Source of the DNA: Apostichopus japonicus
Lineage: Eukaryota > Echinodermata > Holothuroidea > Aspidochirotida > Stichopodidae
Assembly: GCF_037975245.1 (NCBI RefSeq)
Contig: NC_092574.1
Location: 13,918,713-13,982,712 of the forward strand
Direction of reading: 5' to 3'
Length of the DNA stretch: 64,000 nucleotides
Numbering within the stretch: position 1 is the stretch's first letter; the number at the start of each line of letters is the position of its first letter. The position numbers and the translations under genes were made by a program. The notes beneath the pieces were generated by a model. That model saw only the letters and a program-made list of their open reading frames with translations, had not been told where the DNA came from and searched no databases. Below, one piece after another: positions 62,846 through 64,000 of the stretch.

Positions 62846-63450
62846 TCCGGTTTACGAGATATTCACCAAAACAAATTAAGCTCAATCTCTGGAACGCTCC
62901 TTTAAGGCTAAATTGATGTCGTCAGCTCCTCAGTGCAGGCCAAATTGTGAATGTTAATACATTGTTCATTCATACTTAGTAAAGACTCCTAAATCCTATT
63001 GGTCCATTCAGGTCAGCTGACCGTGGTTAATCCTGTGAGTAACGCACGGTAAAATTACGGGGCATCACTTTAATAAATCTTTGGTTATATGTAACCAAAA
63101 ATGTTTTGTTTTATGATTTTTCCCCACACAAATGGTAGTGTATGAATGAACGGGGTTAATCAACGGTCTAGCGTGCGTTACTCACATATTTAATGCACTC
63201 CGGGTGTTAATGCTATCGCTGGATGCACTCGGGTTCCGCTACGCTCCACCCTCGTGCATCGCTTGCATTATCCCCCGATCGTGCATTAATCCTGTGAGTA
63301 ACGCACGCTAGACCGTTGATTAACCCCTTATTTATAAATTATAATAACACTACCAAAATATGCTCTTAAACTTCTTATGGACAAGATATCATCATTGGGT
63401 GACGTTCAACACATTTTGTTCTTGAAAACTCTGTATGCAATGTAAACTTA
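62846..63450 (+). repeat. Dispersed repeat D, copy interrupted by a MITE
   Basis: 62846-62966 and about 63331-63450 correspond to the left and right parts of the continuous copy at 41274-41500. Sequence between them is absent from that copy, so it is an insertion. Confidence 0.7.
62964..63330. mobile_element. Inverted-repeat MITE-like insertion
   Basis: 63152-63186 and 63293-63327 are perfect 35-bp inverted repeats (outer bases GGGGTTAATCAACGG) enclosing about 106 bp with a second imperfect hairpin. The flanking part 62964-63151 has 12-bp inverted ends (GTTCATTCATAC / GTATGAATGAAC) and a partial copy of the 35-bp arm (CCTGTGAGTAACGCACG near 63035-63051). This looks like two nested or fused units. 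Confidence 0.78.
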
Positions 63451-63859
63451 TTATTTGAGGCCTATAGTATGCCTTATGTTGTCCCATTTTGTTGCGTGTT
63501 ACAACTGACCAAATGATCAATGTATTAGACTATATAGGCCAGTCCCTTTAACTGTTGATCCTCAGATGTTTAAAGGGATCTTTCTCACAAATTAAAAGTT
63601 ACGACGCATCAAAGTAAATTTTATGAATAAAAGTCACCCTTTTAACAAAGAAATGCAGAAATGAAGTTTTTCCATTGAACATAAAGAAAAAGTTCAAATT
63701 GAAGTAAAAGTGAAAGTCTGTTTTTCCTCTCATATTAAAATATTTTCGCACAACTGTTTCGTAGCTAAGTTATCTCTATTAATTAAATAGTCATAAATGG
63801 CCTTCCTTACGTAGAAACTCAGCTCCAATAGAGGGCGTTATACTGAAAACCATTTGCCC

Positions 63860-63953
63860 TCATTTCTATACATATTTTTGCCTCTGACCAATCGGCGCAC
63901 CGGTTCCGAGGAGCCGGTAAACCGGTTAACCGGTAGTTCAATCCACCCCTGGG
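63860..63953. repeat. Possible transposon end with ACCGGTT array
   Basis: Reads in reverse CCAGGGGTGGATTGAACT followed by TACCGGTTAACCGG, in a GC-rich island at the window edge. CAGGGGTGG openings are common for hAT-like termini, but the partner end and duplication are not visible. Confidence 0.3.
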
Positions 63954-64000
63954 TGAATGACAGTGCAGGTGTGTAAGCAGTCAGTTAGATATGTATATAC

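Overview
The window is eukaryotic nuclear DNA from an animal. It is AT-rich, full of microsatellites, and its genes are split into small exons by long introns with GT/AG borders. Its two recognisable genes match animal proteins (AASDH and FAXDC2 families). It also carries tRNA-derived SINEs, a Penelope-like retroelement remnant and hAT-type debris. An invertebrate deuterostome such as an echinoderm is my best guess, but that is inference and the sequence does not prove it.

Layout. Positions 40-11307 (minus strand) hold most of an AASDH / beta-alanine-activating-enzyme gene. Eleven coding exons could be joined with consistent phases: the adenylation domain, the phosphopantetheine carrier domain and the first part of the PQQ-type propeller. 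The 3' end runs off the left edge. Positions 14058-20581 (minus) hold a FAXDC2-type fatty acid/sterol hydroxylase gene in five coding exons, ending in a proper stop codon, with all three histidine boxes. Its first intron contains a 1.9-kb element with inverted termini and a 5-bp target duplication. From 20.6 to 43.2 kb I see no convincing host gene. That stretch holds SINEs (one type apparently derived from the 5' end of U2 snRNA), a GIY-YIG end of a Penelope-like element followed by a hammerhead-like motif, a complete non-autonomous hAT element with an 8-bp target duplication, long (AT)n arrays and a 134-bp minisatellite. At 43241-43730 (plus) there is a probable first coding exon of a His/Tyr/Gly/Pro/Ser-rich protein, perhaps a transcription factor, with a splice donor but no partner exon found. 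The remaining 20 kb is non-coding as far as I can see. It holds a (CAT)n array, two minisatellites (92 and 72 bp), SINE copies and a MITE inserted into an older repeat.

The genes do not form a pathway. AASDH and FAXDC2 lie head-to-tail on the same strand about 2.75 kb apart. The most unusual content is the mobile DNA: the U2-headed SINE-like family, the Penelope/hammerhead relic, and two SINE subfamilies sharing one tRNA-like head but with different bodies.
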